A DNA stretch of 64,000 bases from Desulfatibacillum alkenivorans DSM 16219 (GTDB lineage: Bacteria > Desulfobacterota > Desulfobacteria > Desulfobacterales > Desulfatibacillaceae), in assembly GCF_900142135.1 (NCBI RefSeq), contig NZ_FQZU01000013.1, forward strand, positions 62,001 to 126,000, written 5' to 3'. The notes under the pieces were generated by a model that was not told the DNA's origin, did no database searches, and saw only the letters and a list, made by a program, of their open reading frames with translations. Each line of letters starts with the position of its first letter. Positions within the stretch are counted from its first letter, which is position 1. Positions 35,955 through 45,500 of this stretch are shown here, in pieces. The position numbers and the translations under genes were made by a program.

Positions 35955-38795
35955 ATGAAGCAAAAAATCACCCAGCAGCGTCGAATACAACGGGCATGGC
36001 TCCATGCCCCGGCCCTGGTGTTTTTGATTGTCATGGGCCTGGGCCTCGCCCTGGCCGCAATGCCTGACGCGGGAACGAAAATCGTAAACCAGGGCTCCGT
36101 TTTTTATACGGACGAAAACGGCGAGGACCGCCAGGCTTCAACCAACCTGGTGACCCTGACCATCAGACAGGTCTATGCGGCGAGCCTGGAAGGCGATCGT
36201 TCCGCCTACGCCTCCCCGGACGGCGAAGCCCTGATGTTCCACACCCTGACTAACCAGGGCAACGGCCAGGACGTCTACTGCGTATCCGTGGCGGAAGCCG
36301 CCGGGGACTCGGGCGATTTTGAACGGCTCCAGGTGGTTTTGGACGAAAACCAGAACGGCGCCGTGGATGACAACGAGGAAGTACTGCATATTTCCGGCCA
36401 GGCCGGATACGGAACCGTTACCCTGGATAGGGGCTCGGCAGCTTCCTTAATCGTGGTGGGCAAGGTTCCGTTCGGCGCCGTGGACGCCCAAAATTACGGC
36501 GCCGTGCTGACCGTTCAGGCCCAGGAAGGGACCGGCGCCTGCCAGAACGGCGGGGTGACCGACGGCGGCGCCAACGCGGACGGCTCCGCAGACACCAACC
36601 AGGATACGGTTATCATCACCAACGACGGCGTGCTGACCATCACCAAGACTTCCGTCTACCAGGAAAGCGGGGCCGGAACGGCCGACGATACGATCCTGTA
36701 CACGGTCCGGATTGAAAACCAGGGAGCCAATGACGCCAAGGACGTGGCGGTGACCGATGACCTCCCCATCGGGACGGCTTACCAGGACGCCTCTTTGGCG
36801 GTGAACGGCGACTGGACGACCAACGCCGGGGACGACGGAAACGATGGATTGGACGGCCAGGAGCCCACCCACGACGCAGCGGTTCCCGGAACCATATCCG
36901 GCTTGATCGACCTGCTTCCGGCAGGCGATTCCGTGAGCTTTTCTTATGTGGTGGACCTGGACGACGACCTGGAAGGCGGCGCCCTGATACAGAACTTTGC
37001 AACCTGCCAGGGCGACCTGGATAACGATCCGCTAACCACAGAGCCGGAAGTCAAGTCAAACACCACGGAAGACCTTTTTCCGAAGGTTTACGGCGTTGAA
37101 ATCGCCGACACCGGCGCAGGCGCTTTGGCGGGAGTAAATGACGGCGGTGACGACGACGCGGCCAACGACAGCCAATTGGTGGATCAGGTTAATCAGGGCG
37201 AGTCCGTCATCTTCACAAATATCGTAACCAACCAGGGCAACCTGGAGGACAGCTTCAACCTGGCCGTCACCGCGACCGGCTTTCCCGCCGGGACTGTTTT
37301 TGTGTTCTACAATGCTTCGGGCGAAGTCCGGCTTTTGGACACAAACGGCGACGGAACTATCGACACCGGCCCCGTGGCTTCGGGCGCCTCGGTCAACGTA
37401 ATTGTCAAAGCAGTGCTTCCCTCTAACGCTTCACTAGGCGGGCCTTACACTGCAACGGTTACAGCGACCTCAGCCCTGGATCCCTCTGGCTTGCCTGCCG
37501 CGGATACGGTCACGGAAACCCTGACGACCATCGTCTCCCACATCGTGGATATCGCCAACAGCAATCCCGCGCCTGGCTTCAACGACGGCGGGGTCGCCAA
37601 TGCTGACACGCCTCCGGCTGTGGTCAACTCCCTTTCCGCAGTTCCGGGGCAAACCGTCATCTTCACCCTGTATGCCGTCAACGAAGGCAGCTTTCAGGAC
37701 GATTACGAGCTTTCCGCCTGGGCCGATGTCACAGGCTCCGTGGCGCTTCCCGACGACATCCAGGTGGAATTCACCCTGCCGGGAGGGGAAACCGTCACCC
37801 ACACGGGCCCCCTGGATTCCGGCGAGGTTTTTTCCTATTACGCCAAGGTCACGTCGTCCGAAGATCGCGCCACCGGGGCGGTCACCATATTTTTCACGGT
37901 TAAGTCGCCCGTCACCCTGGCTCAAGACGTCAAGGCGGACCAGCTTGTGGTGGCGACGGACGAAAGCATCGCTCTTAGCCCCAATCAGCGTGCGCCCATC
38001 TATCCCGGTTCCGTGGTCCATTACCTCCATTTGCTTCAGAACACGGGTAACACCCAGGAAGACGTTACCGTTTACGTCGAAAGCCAGTCCCACTTGAGGA
38101 ACGAACTGGAATATCCCACGGCCGCTCTGGGCTCCGAGGTTACCGCCTGGACCAAGACGGAAAACCTGAACATCGGCGATAACGTGGTGATTTTCGACTC
38201 AAGCGCAGCCTCCTGGATAACCGTCGCCCTGGTGGATGACGGCGCAGGCGGCCTTGCCATTCCCATGGATCCGGGCGATCACACCAACATCCGGGTGCGC
38301 GTCCAGGCTACGCTTAACGAGGTGGAGTTCACCCGCGACCTGCTGGTCCTGAGGGCCGATGTGGCTGTGGGCTCTGCAACAGCCAGCGTGCTGGACATCA
38401 CCACCGTCAACGGAACTCAATTGACCATCACAAAAACCGGCGCCGTGGATAACAATTGCGACGGAACGCCGGACACGGTCTTTGGCACCGGAACCCTGGA
38501 AGCGCTTCCCGGCGAATGCGTGATCTGGAAGCTGGAAGTGGTCAATCTGGGCCAAGAGCCCATCTGTCAGGTGGAAGTGCATGACGGCGCCGTGGCGTTC
38601 ACCACCCTGGACGGGGCGCCGGCCATTATATCCGAGCCTGCTCCCGGTGGAACCGGAAGCTGCGTGGTGAATGGTCAGGACTTTGATTGCACCGTCGGAA
38701 ATCCCTACGACATTGATAACAATGGCGGGAACGAATCTTTTTGCCTCCAGCCAGGAGAACAGGCGGAAATCCGTTTCCGCGTAAAGGTGGATTAA
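35955..38795 (+). CDS. secreted DUF11-family protein, paralogue of the 1002-residue protein
   Basis: 946 residues, 15 bp after the giant gene. The signal peptide has a basic start and hydrophobic core (about 17-34). An N-terminal domain (IVNQGSVFYTD, VYAASLEGDRSAY, LTNQGNGQDVY) is shared with the 1002- and 1994-residue proteins. A DUF11 module follows (about 225-360), then a module opening YGVEIADTG...AGVNDGGDDD, one opening VDIANSNPAPG, a VVHYLHLLQNTGN module and a terminal module (CDGTPD, LPGECVIWK, ending RFRVKVD). DENQNGAVDDNEE and DTNGDGTIDTG look like calcium-binding loops. No membrane anchor. It is probably a second structural subunit of the same surface assembly. It lines up with the 1002-residue protein over almost its full length. 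Confidence 0.82.
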   Translation: MKQKITQQRRIQRAWLHAPALVFLIVMGLGLALAAMPDAGTKIVNQGSVFYTDENGEDRQASTNLVTLTIRQVYAASLEGDRSAYASPDGEALMFHTLTNQGNGQDVYCVSVAEAAGDSGDFERLQVVLDENQNGAVDDNEEVLHISGQAGYGTVTLDRGSAASLIVVGKVPFGAVDAQNYGAVLTVQAQEGTGACQNGGVTDGGANADGSADTNQDTVIITNDGVLTITKTSVYQESGAGTADDTILYTVRIENQGANDAKDVAVTDDLPIGTAYQDASLAVNGDWTTNAGDDGNDGLDGQEPTHDAAVPGTISGLIDLLPAGDSVSFSYVVDLDDDLEGGALIQNFATCQGDLDNDPLTTEPEVKSNTTEDLFPKVYGVEIADTGAGALAGVNDGGDDDAANDSQLVDQVNQGESVIFTNIVTNQGNLEDSFNLAVTATGFPAGTVFVFYNASGEVRLLDTNGDGTIDTGPVASGASVNVIVKAVLPSNASLGGPYTATVTATSALDPSGLPAADTVTETLTTIVSHIVDIANSNPAPGFNDGGVANADTPPAVVNSLSAVPGQTVIFTLYAVNEGSFQDDYELSAWADVTGSVALPDDIQVEFTLPGGETVTHTGPLDSGEVFSYYAKVTSSEDRATGAVTIFFTVKSPVTLAQDVKADQLVVATDESIALSPNQRAPIYPGSVVHYLHLLQNTGNTQEDVTVYVESQSHLRNELEYPTAALGSEVTAWTKTENLNIGDNVVIFDSSAASWITVALVDDGAGGLAIPMDPGDHTNIRVRVQATLNEVEFTRDLLVLRADVAVGSATASVLDITTVNGTQLTITKTGAVDNNCDGTPDTVFGTGTLEALPGECVIWKLEVVNLGQEPICQVEVHDGAVAFTTLDGAPAIISEPAPGGTGSCVVNGQDFDCTVGNPYDIDNNGGNESFCLQPGEQAEIRFRVKVD

Positions 38796-38828
38796 GAAAC
38801 CATGATCCGCTTTGTCAGGAGAACAACC

Positions 38829-39323
38829 ATGCGCAAACAAATATCCAAAAGAATCCTCGCCCTGGCGGCGTTGGCGATCCTGGCTATGTGCGCAACTGCT
38901 TTTGCAGGCCCTCTGGAAAGCCTGATGGAAACCCTTTTGGTGACAAAAGACGCCGCAGGCGCCGAGGTTCTGAAAAAAACCGACGCCGCTTATCCCGGAG
39001 ACATCGTGGAGTACCGCACGACCTACCGGAATGCCGGCGACTCAGCCCTGAGCGGTTTGGTGGTCCAGATTCCCGTGCCTCCCAATACGACCTATGTGGC
39101 CGGATCGGCCGCATCTTTGGTCGTGCATGATCTTTTGATCAGCATTGACGGCGGCGCAACCTGGGATGAAGAGCCCGTCAAACGCATGCGCCAAGGCGAG
39201 GACGGAGAAAAAAAGGAAATCATTATCGGCCCCGAAGAATACACGCACATCCGGTGGGTTCCCAAAAGAGCGATCCAGCCCGGAGAAGTGCAGGTGTTTC
39301 GGTGCCGTGTGAAAATTTCATAA
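38829..39323 (+). CDS. single-module secreted DUF11-like protein
   Basis: 164 residues: a signal peptide (cleaved after AFA, about residue 26) and one beta-sandwich module. The module (YPGDIVEYR, TTYVAGSA, ending FRCRVKIS) resembles the terminal module of the three larger proteins (PGECAVYR, YVGGSA, KYTVKI). The protein is thus a free-standing copy of their common C-terminal unit. I start it at the ATG at 38829 because AGGAGAACAACC precedes it. A longer frame from 38802 lacks a good site. It may act as a minor subunit, cap or initiator in assembly of the fibre. A hairpin after it may limit read-through to the next gene. Confidence 0.75.
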   Translation: MRKQISKRILALAALAILAMCATAFAGPLESLMETLLVTKDAAGAEVLKKTDAAYPGDIVEYRTTYRNAGDSALSGLVVQIPVPPNTTYVAGSAASLVVHDLLISIDGGATWDEEPVKRMRQGEDGEKKEIIIGPEEYTHIRWVPKRAIQPGEVQVFRCRVKIS

Positions 39324-39342
39324 ATTAAAATAGTTAACTTTT

Positions 39343-39374
39343 AATCCCGGCCTCCTGCCAAGGCCCGGGATTTT
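39343..39374 (+). terminator. intra-operon hairpin, possible partial terminator
   Basis: AATCCCGG (39343-39350) pairs with CCGGGATT (39365-39372), extended by CCT/AGG around a bulged C, and followed by TTTT. It lies 20 bp after the single-module gene and 37 bp before the next ATG. It could end transcription or attenuate it between the two halves of the locus. Confidence 0.6.
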
Positions 39375-39410
39375 GCGCCAAAAAACCTTATTACACTACT
39401 GGAGGATGTT

Positions 39411-42400
39411 ATGAAAACCTGGAACCCTAACCGGCAAAATAGCTGGAAAACCGTATTTGCGGTTTTGTTGGCATTGTGCGTCCTGCCGGGCGTTGCTTTG
39501 GCGACTGGAACTAGCGCGGGGGAGCGTATTCAGAACCAGGCCACTGCAACTTACGTGGATGCAAACCTGAACGCCCAGACGGCCCAGTCCAATATCGCGA
39601 CCGTGGAAGTCGGGCAGGTTTATTCCGCCACTTTGGCTGAAGACCGCTCTCTTTACGCGGCTTCCGGCCAGTCCGTAAACTTTTCTCATGTGCTGGCCAA
39701 CACCGGCAACGGAGAAGACACCTACACCATCGCCCTGGCCCAAGGCATTTCCGGCGGCGATGACCTCGATTTTGATAATCTGGCCGTGTACATCGACCAG
39801 AACGGCGACGGCGTGGCCACCGCCGGTGAAACGTTGATAACCAACGGCGGCGGAACCGGCACGGTAACCCTGCAGGCCGACACCCAGTTGGACCTGGTCG
39901 TGCTGGCCAAGCTGCCAACGTCCACTCCCGGCCAGACCGCCGGCGCCACCCTGACGGTTACGCCCACCAGCGGAACCGTTGACGACCTCACCGCAGGCAA
40001 CGGCGTGGATACCCTGGACGGCACCAACGAAGACCTGGCAACGGTGACTGACAATGCGGTCCTGAACGTCAACAAGTCTTCCACCTACAACGATCAGGGC
40101 ACCGACTCCATCGTGGACGATACGGTCACCTTTGTGGTCACCATCACCAACACCGGCCCGGTGGCGGCTTACGACGTGGAAATTCAGGACGCCCTGGATC
40201 TCACGGTGTTTGACGTAACCGACGTGACCGACATCGTAATCAACGCTACCGAGGGCGATTACGAAGACACCGCCGCAGACCCTGCGGAAGGTACGGCCAA
40301 CACGGACACTATCAACGGCTTTGACCCCATTGCAGTCAACGACGCCGACAACGACTCCACAACAGGCGACTTTGGCGTGCGCGGCCATGACGACGTGTTG
40401 AACGCCGACGAGACGATTTCCTTCACCTACACGGTTCCCGTTATTGCAACCTTGCCCGCCGGGACTCTGCTCCGGAACTCCGTGAACATCCGGGGCGACA
40501 AAAATGACGACGGCGATGACGACGACGCAGGCGAAAACGTCACATCCAACATCACCACCCAGATCGTTCCGCAGGTGTACGGCGTGACCGTCACGGATAC
40601 AGGCGTAAACGGCGCCGCCGGCGTAAATGACGGCGGCGACGACGACAGCCTGCCCAACGACACCCAACAGGTCAACACCGCCGCTTCCGGCGAGCAGGTT
40701 CTGTTCAAGAACATCATTACCAACAACGGCAACGGAACCGACACCTTTGAACTGACTGCGGTGAACGGGAATTTCCCGGCAGGTACGGTTTTCAGCTTCT
40801 GGCAGGCCGATGGAACCACCGCCCTCCTGGACACCAATGACGACGGCGCCGTGGACACAGGCCCCATGGCTGCAGGCGAAGTAAAAACCATTATGATCAA
40901 AGCCCAGTTGCCCGCAGGCGCTTATGACGGCGACGGAAGCAACGCAGGCTCCTTTACCGCTACGGTGGCCGCAACCTCCGCAGGCGACGCAACCACGTTT
41001 GACGATGCAACCGAGGAACTGCTCACCATTACCGCTCCTATGGTTGACCTTTCCAACGAAGCAGCGGTTGGCGCCAGCACTCCTGACGGAAACCCCCTCA
41101 CCAACGAAGACGCCTATCCGGTCGTGGGCAGCGAATCCCCCACCACCACGTATGATGCCGCGCCCGGCGTAGCCGTGAACATCCCCTTGACCATCCAGAA
41201 CGACTCCGGCGTGCCGGACTCTTTCCAGCTTACCGCGGGCGGAAGCTGGAACGGCGCTGTCCTGGGCGGAATGCCCACGGGGTGGTCCTATGTGTTCAAA
41301 AGCACGGCAGGCAACACCATCACCACCACGCCGGCGGTCTCCGCGGGCGGAAGCTACTCTTTCTACCTGAAGGTGACTGTGCCTTCCACCGCCGTGTACG
41401 CCCTGGCCGATTACTCCTCGGACTTTGACGGAGACGCAACGGTTGAAACCATTGACGGGTCCTCCCCGGCTGACGGCGACGGCGACTACCCCATCTTTAT
41501 CCGGGTCGTCTCCACCAATACGGGCGCTTCGGATATCAAGCTGGACGCCATTGACGTGACCGATTCTGAAAAGGTCACCCTGCAGGCCAACCAGACCGGA
41601 CAGATTCAGCCCGGCGGCTCCATCGCCTATCCTCACACCCTGAGGAACGACGGCAACACCGTGGAAGCCTTCACCCTGTCCGCCGTGAACAGCCTGAGCG
41701 CCTCCGGTTGGGGCAACAACATCCTGGTGGACACAACGGGCGACGGCTCCGGCAACAAGCCCTTCTCCACCCTGGCCATCACGGACAGCGTGTTCTACAC
41801 GGACGCCGCCGGCGCTTATGTTTCTCAGGTGTTCGGCCAGACTGTGGCCAACAGCCTGGTTTTCGCTCCGGGCGAAAAACTGGCTATCTCCGTTCTGGAA
41901 TTCGCGCCCTCCAGCGCCCCGGACGGAACCCTGGACATCCTGACCATCACCGCCACTTACAATGCAGGCGCCTCCAAGGTTGTGAACATTGACCAGACCA
42001 CGGTTATCCAGGGCCAGATTCGTCTGTCCAAGACCGTGGCCGTGGATGCGGCATGCAACGGCGTCGCTGACGAAGCCTTTGCTGTGGAAGCGGCCTCCAA
42101 GGCCAATCCCGAAGAATGCGTGTCCTGGCGTCTGGTGGTCACCAACGAAGGTACGGCCGCCGCCGATGACGTGGTCATCTACGACACCGTGCCTGCTTTC
42201 AGCGACTACGTGCCCGGCTCCCTGCTGAGCGGCGCGGGCGACTTCGGAACCACCGCCAACCCCGGCGCTTCCCTCATCGCCCATACGGACGCTGACGATG
42301 CGGAAGCCCGCGCGGACGGCTATAACGCCAAGGTGGTCGGCGACAGCATCACCTTTGAACTCGGAACCATTGCTTCCGGCGCATCCGTTACTTTGCAGTT

Positions 42401-42419
42401 CCAGACCAAGGTGCAGTAA
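39411..42419 (+). CDS. secreted DUF11-family protein (1002 residues)
   Basis: 1002 residues, with a signal peptide cleaved after ALA near residue 31 and a strong GGAGG ribosome site. The N-terminal domain has IQNQATATYVD, VYSATLAEDRSLY and LANTGNGEDTY. A DUF11 module follows (about 220-375), a module opening YGVTVTDTG...AGVNDGGDDD, a VPDSFQL module, a module with SIAYPHTLRNDGN and the terminal module (ACNGVAD, PEECVSWR, YVPGS, ending QFQTKVQ). Domain order is the same as in the 946-residue protein, so they are tandem paralogues. The sequence is very Asp/Asn/Thr/Gly-rich and acidic, with calcium-loop-like DQNGDGVATAGE and DTNDDGAVDTG. No anchor. The strong ribosome site suggests it is the abundant subunit, which is inference. 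Confidence 0.82.
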   Translation: MKTWNPNRQNSWKTVFAVLLALCVLPGVALATGTSAGERIQNQATATYVDANLNAQTAQSNIATVEVGQVYSATLAEDRSLYAASGQSVNFSHVLANTGNGEDTYTIALAQGISGGDDLDFDNLAVYIDQNGDGVATAGETLITNGGGTGTVTLQADTQLDLVVLAKLPTSTPGQTAGATLTVTPTSGTVDDLTAGNGVDTLDGTNEDLATVTDNAVLNVNKSSTYNDQGTDSIVDDTVTFVVTITNTGPVAAYDVEIQDALDLTVFDVTDVTDIVINATEGDYEDTAADPAEGTANTDTINGFDPIAVNDADNDSTTGDFGVRGHDDVLNADETISFTYTVPVIATLPAGTLLRNSVNIRGDKNDDGDDDDAGENVTSNITTQIVPQVYGVTVTDTGVNGAAGVNDGGDDDSLPNDTQQVNTAASGEQVLFKNIITNNGNGTDTFELTAVNGNFPAGTVFSFWQADGTTALLDTNDDGAVDTGPMAAGEVKTIMIKAQLPAGAYDGDGSNAGSFTATVAATSAGDATTFDDATEELLTITAPMVDLSNEAAVGASTPDGNPLTNEDAYPVVGSESPTTTYDAAPGVAVNIPLTIQNDSGVPDSFQLTAGGSWNGAVLGGMPTGWSYVFKSTAGNTITTTPAVSAGGSYSFYLKVTVPSTAVYALADYSSDFDGDATVETIDGSSPADGDGDYPIFIRVVSTNTGASDIKLDAIDVTDSEKVTLQANQTGQIQPGGSIAYPHTLRNDGNTVEAFTLSAVNSLSASGWGNNILVDTTGDGSGNKPFSTLAITDSVFYTDAAGAYVSQVFGQTVANSLVFAPGEKLAISVLEFAPSSAPDGTLDILTITATYNAGASKVVNIDQTTVIQGQIRLSKTVAVDAACNGVADEAFAVEAASKANPEECVSWRLVVTNEGTAAADDVVIYDTVPAFSDYVPGSLLSGAGDFGTTANPGASLIAHTDADDAEARADGYNAKVVGDSITFELGTIASGASVTLQFQTKVQ

Positions 42420-42595
42420 CGGATCGGATGTACAGGTTCTTGTGACATCCTCCTACGTGCAATCGGGAGTGTGTTTTGAGGTTTTCAAGGCGCAAATCAA
42501 CGGGAGTCCGGCCGGTCAAAGGGCCGGCCGGAACCCCGGCAAATTTTAAAGCCGAGGCAGGGGGCTTCCCCGGCCAAGGCAAGGGTACAGGGTAC
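42420..42595 (+). other. 176-bp structured leader before the barrel gene
   Basis: A perfect 9-bp GC stem, TCCGGCCGG (42507-42515) with CCGGCCGGA (42524-42532) around an 8-nt loop, is followed by a smaller GGGG-CTT-CCCC hairpin (42561-42571) close to the ribosome site. There is no T-tract. The stretch is open in the barrel frame from 42476 but lacks signal-peptide character there. I do not recognise a known riboswitch. Confidence 0.5.
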
Positions 42596-45500
42596 ATGAT
42601 CCGGCATAAGTTTTTATATATCGTTGTGGCAGTCCTGGCGTTGCTCCTGGCAGCAGCATCGCCTTCTTGGGCCGTCACTCCAGCCGGGGTGCTCATTACC
42701 AACCAGGCGACCGCCACGTATTTTGATACGGGCAAGGAAATCGCCGGCAAGACATTGTCCAATATTTCCCTGGTCACAGTAGGGAACTTGTACGCCTTGT
42801 CTTTGGAAGCGGATCAAAGTCAGGACGCGGCGGCCGGGCAATATATCAACTTTCAACATACCTTAACAAACACCGGCAACACGGCCGATACTTATAGCTT
42901 AAGCTATGCCAACCAGCCCGGAGACGACTTTGACTTCGACACGGTGACCATCGCCCTGGATACAAATCAAAACGGGCTGATAGACGACGGTGAGCCTGAG
43001 ATAACCGAAACGGATCTCATTCCGGCGGGCGAATCCATTTACCTGGTCTTGGGCGGCAGCGTCCCGGGCACGTACGTGGCCGGCCAGACCGGAGTTATTG
43101 TCATTACCGCTCAAAGTCAGACGGCGGCTGCTGTTTCCAGCAGCAACACGGATACGGCAACCCTTAATTCCAATGAGGCGGTTTTTCAGTTTTCCAAAAA
43201 CAGCGACCCGGAATGCGACGAAGCCGTACACCCAGGCGAGGATATCACCTACTCCATCACCCTAACCAATGTGGGAGGCGCTGCACCGGACTTTCGGGAT
43301 ATCGTGGTGGACGGCGTTATCGAAACAGGCTTTTTGGTGGAAGACCCCCTGCCTCCCAATGTGGTTGTCGCCCTGGACGTCGATGCCCTGGCGGCGCCTG
43401 TGGGCTCCAAAGTGCTGGTAAAGTTGGATGGCTCGGGCGTCAATGATTGGATTTCGTTTTCCAATGCAACCGAAAACGATTTGATTGAACGGGTTGGCGT
43501 ATTGTTTCCGGACACCGCTTTGGGATCCAACGAAAGCGCTTCCTGGCAGTTTACCGTAAGGGTAATAAGCGAAATCACCCCTGGAACCACGATTGTCAAT
43601 CAAGCTGAGATCGACAAGGACGGCGACGGCTTTACGGATTTGTACTCCAATGAGGCCTGCAATACCCTTGAGGAAGGCGTGGAAGACGATCCGGAAGCGG
43701 AGAACGAAGCTGTTATCAGATTCCTGGAGCCGGTCTATTCCCTGAGAGTCAATTCCACGGCCCCTGATTTTGAGGACGATGACGATTACCAGGATGCCGG
43801 TCTGTACCGGCTGTCCTCGTATCCCACCTACGACGAGGTTCGGGACGGCGTGTACCTGGAGGTTCACTCCTCCAGCCTGAACACCAGCCCGGTGGCTGCG
43901 GACGTGATTGTGGTGCACGTGGTTTCCATGCTGACCGGCGACGACGTCTACGTGCAACTGGAGGAAACCGGCCCCAACACTGGCGTTTTCCGTTCCAGGG
44001 TTCCCATAACGCTGGATACGGATCAGACCTCCGGCGGAGGAACCTGCTCCGCGGCCAACGCAGGCGGATGCGTGCTGCAAAGCATGTCCCGCGACACCTT
44101 GCGGGCCACTATCGAAGATCCCGGCACGGGATTCGTCCTGGTGGACGCGGCCGTCGTAGATCCCTTGGGCGTGGTTTTCGACTCCGTTACCTTGGACCCG
44201 GTGGCGAACGCAACCGTATCCATCCGCACCTCGGACGGCCAGCTTGCTTTGGACCCGGATACGGGCGGGACGTCTGTAATCGAACCCCAACTGACCGGTC
44301 CGGACGGCGAATACCAGTTCCCAAGGGTCTATCCCGGGACATACTATATTCACGTGCAGCCGCCCGGTGGACTCAATTTTCCCTCTGTTACTCCGGCCCA
44401 TACCTTTGCGGGCCAGTATACGGTCAACGCGTACTCCTACGGCCAGAACGGACGGCAAAAAACGCCCAATTCCGGGGAATTCATTTTGTCGGCGGGAGAT
44501 CCGGCGTTGATCGTGGACATACCGCTTGATCCGGATAATGACGGCCGCTTTGTGCTGGAGAAAACCACCACGGACTCTTCGGTCCAGGTGGGCGACTTTG
44601 TGCCTTACACCCTGACGGTGCGCAACAACGCCGGCGCCAAGCTGTTTGATACCACCGTGCGCGACGAAATCCCCTATGGCTTTAAATATGTGCGGGGCAG
44701 CACCAAGTACGACGGCGAAAAAGCCGGCGACCCCAAAGGCGAAAAAGGTCCGGTGCTTGTGTTTGACGTTGGAACCCTTGATGACGGCCAGACTTTGGAA
44801 ATCACCTACGTGCTCATGGTGACCCCCGGCGGCCTGGATTCCGACGGGGTCAACAAGGCTCAGGCTTTTACCGTGACAGGCCGGGGGGTCAAGTTCAACT
44901 CCGTCAAGGTCCAGGCCATGGTGGACATCGAGCAGGACGGCTTGTTTTCGGATCGCGCCATCCTGTTTGGTACGGTTTTTGTGGATGAAAACGCAAACAA
45001 GGTAAAAGACGAAGACGAATTGGCCGTGGGCGGCGTAAGGATTTATCTGGAAGACGGAACCTGGGCCATTACCGACGAAAAAGGCCAGTACTCCATTTAT
45101 GGACTCAAGCCGGGCGCCCACGTGGTCAAGCCCGATCCCATCACTTTGCCCGAAGGCATGAAGCTGTCGGCCATTGACAACCGGTTTGCCAAAGACCCAG
45201 AGTCCCGGTTTGCGGATCTGGTGGAGGGCGATTTTCACCGGGCGGATTTTGCCCTGCTTCCGCCCGAGGAGAACGCCGAAGCTCTTTACGAAGCCATTAA
45301 AAAACGCAATGCATCCCTGGACGACTCCTGGGTGTACGAAGCCGCCGTGGAGTTTGACGGCACGGTCTTTGACGATACGGAATACGAAAAAGACCACACG
45401 CCGGCAAGCGCGGACGGCGACATATCCTCCGGCGTCGCCTATCCGGCCGATAAGGCTTTGTCCGATCCCGCAGCGGGAGCGCCCAAGGCGGAGGCCGCTG

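Noticed and set aside
39396-42284. Long minus-strand open frame (962 codons) opposite the 1002-residue protein
   Set aside because: Low-complexity Gly/Val/His-rich shadow of the Asp/Thr-rich coding strand. No start site or signal.
39411-42419. Haemolysin-type (RTX) repeats in the Asp/Gly-rich proteins
   Set aside because: The GGxGxDxUx nonapeptide does not occur in series. The Asp/Gly runs belong to single calcium-loop-like turns.
42476-42595. Upstream extension of the barrel protein by 40 codons
   Set aside because: The first Met with a proper signal peptide is at 42596. The extension overlaps a hairpin and is Arg/Gly-rich.
42420-42600. Cyclic-di-GMP riboswitch before the barrel gene
   Set aside because: The GEMM consensus loops and conserved GCAAA/CCGGCCT arrangement are not present in the right order. 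Only a generic GC hairpin is seen.
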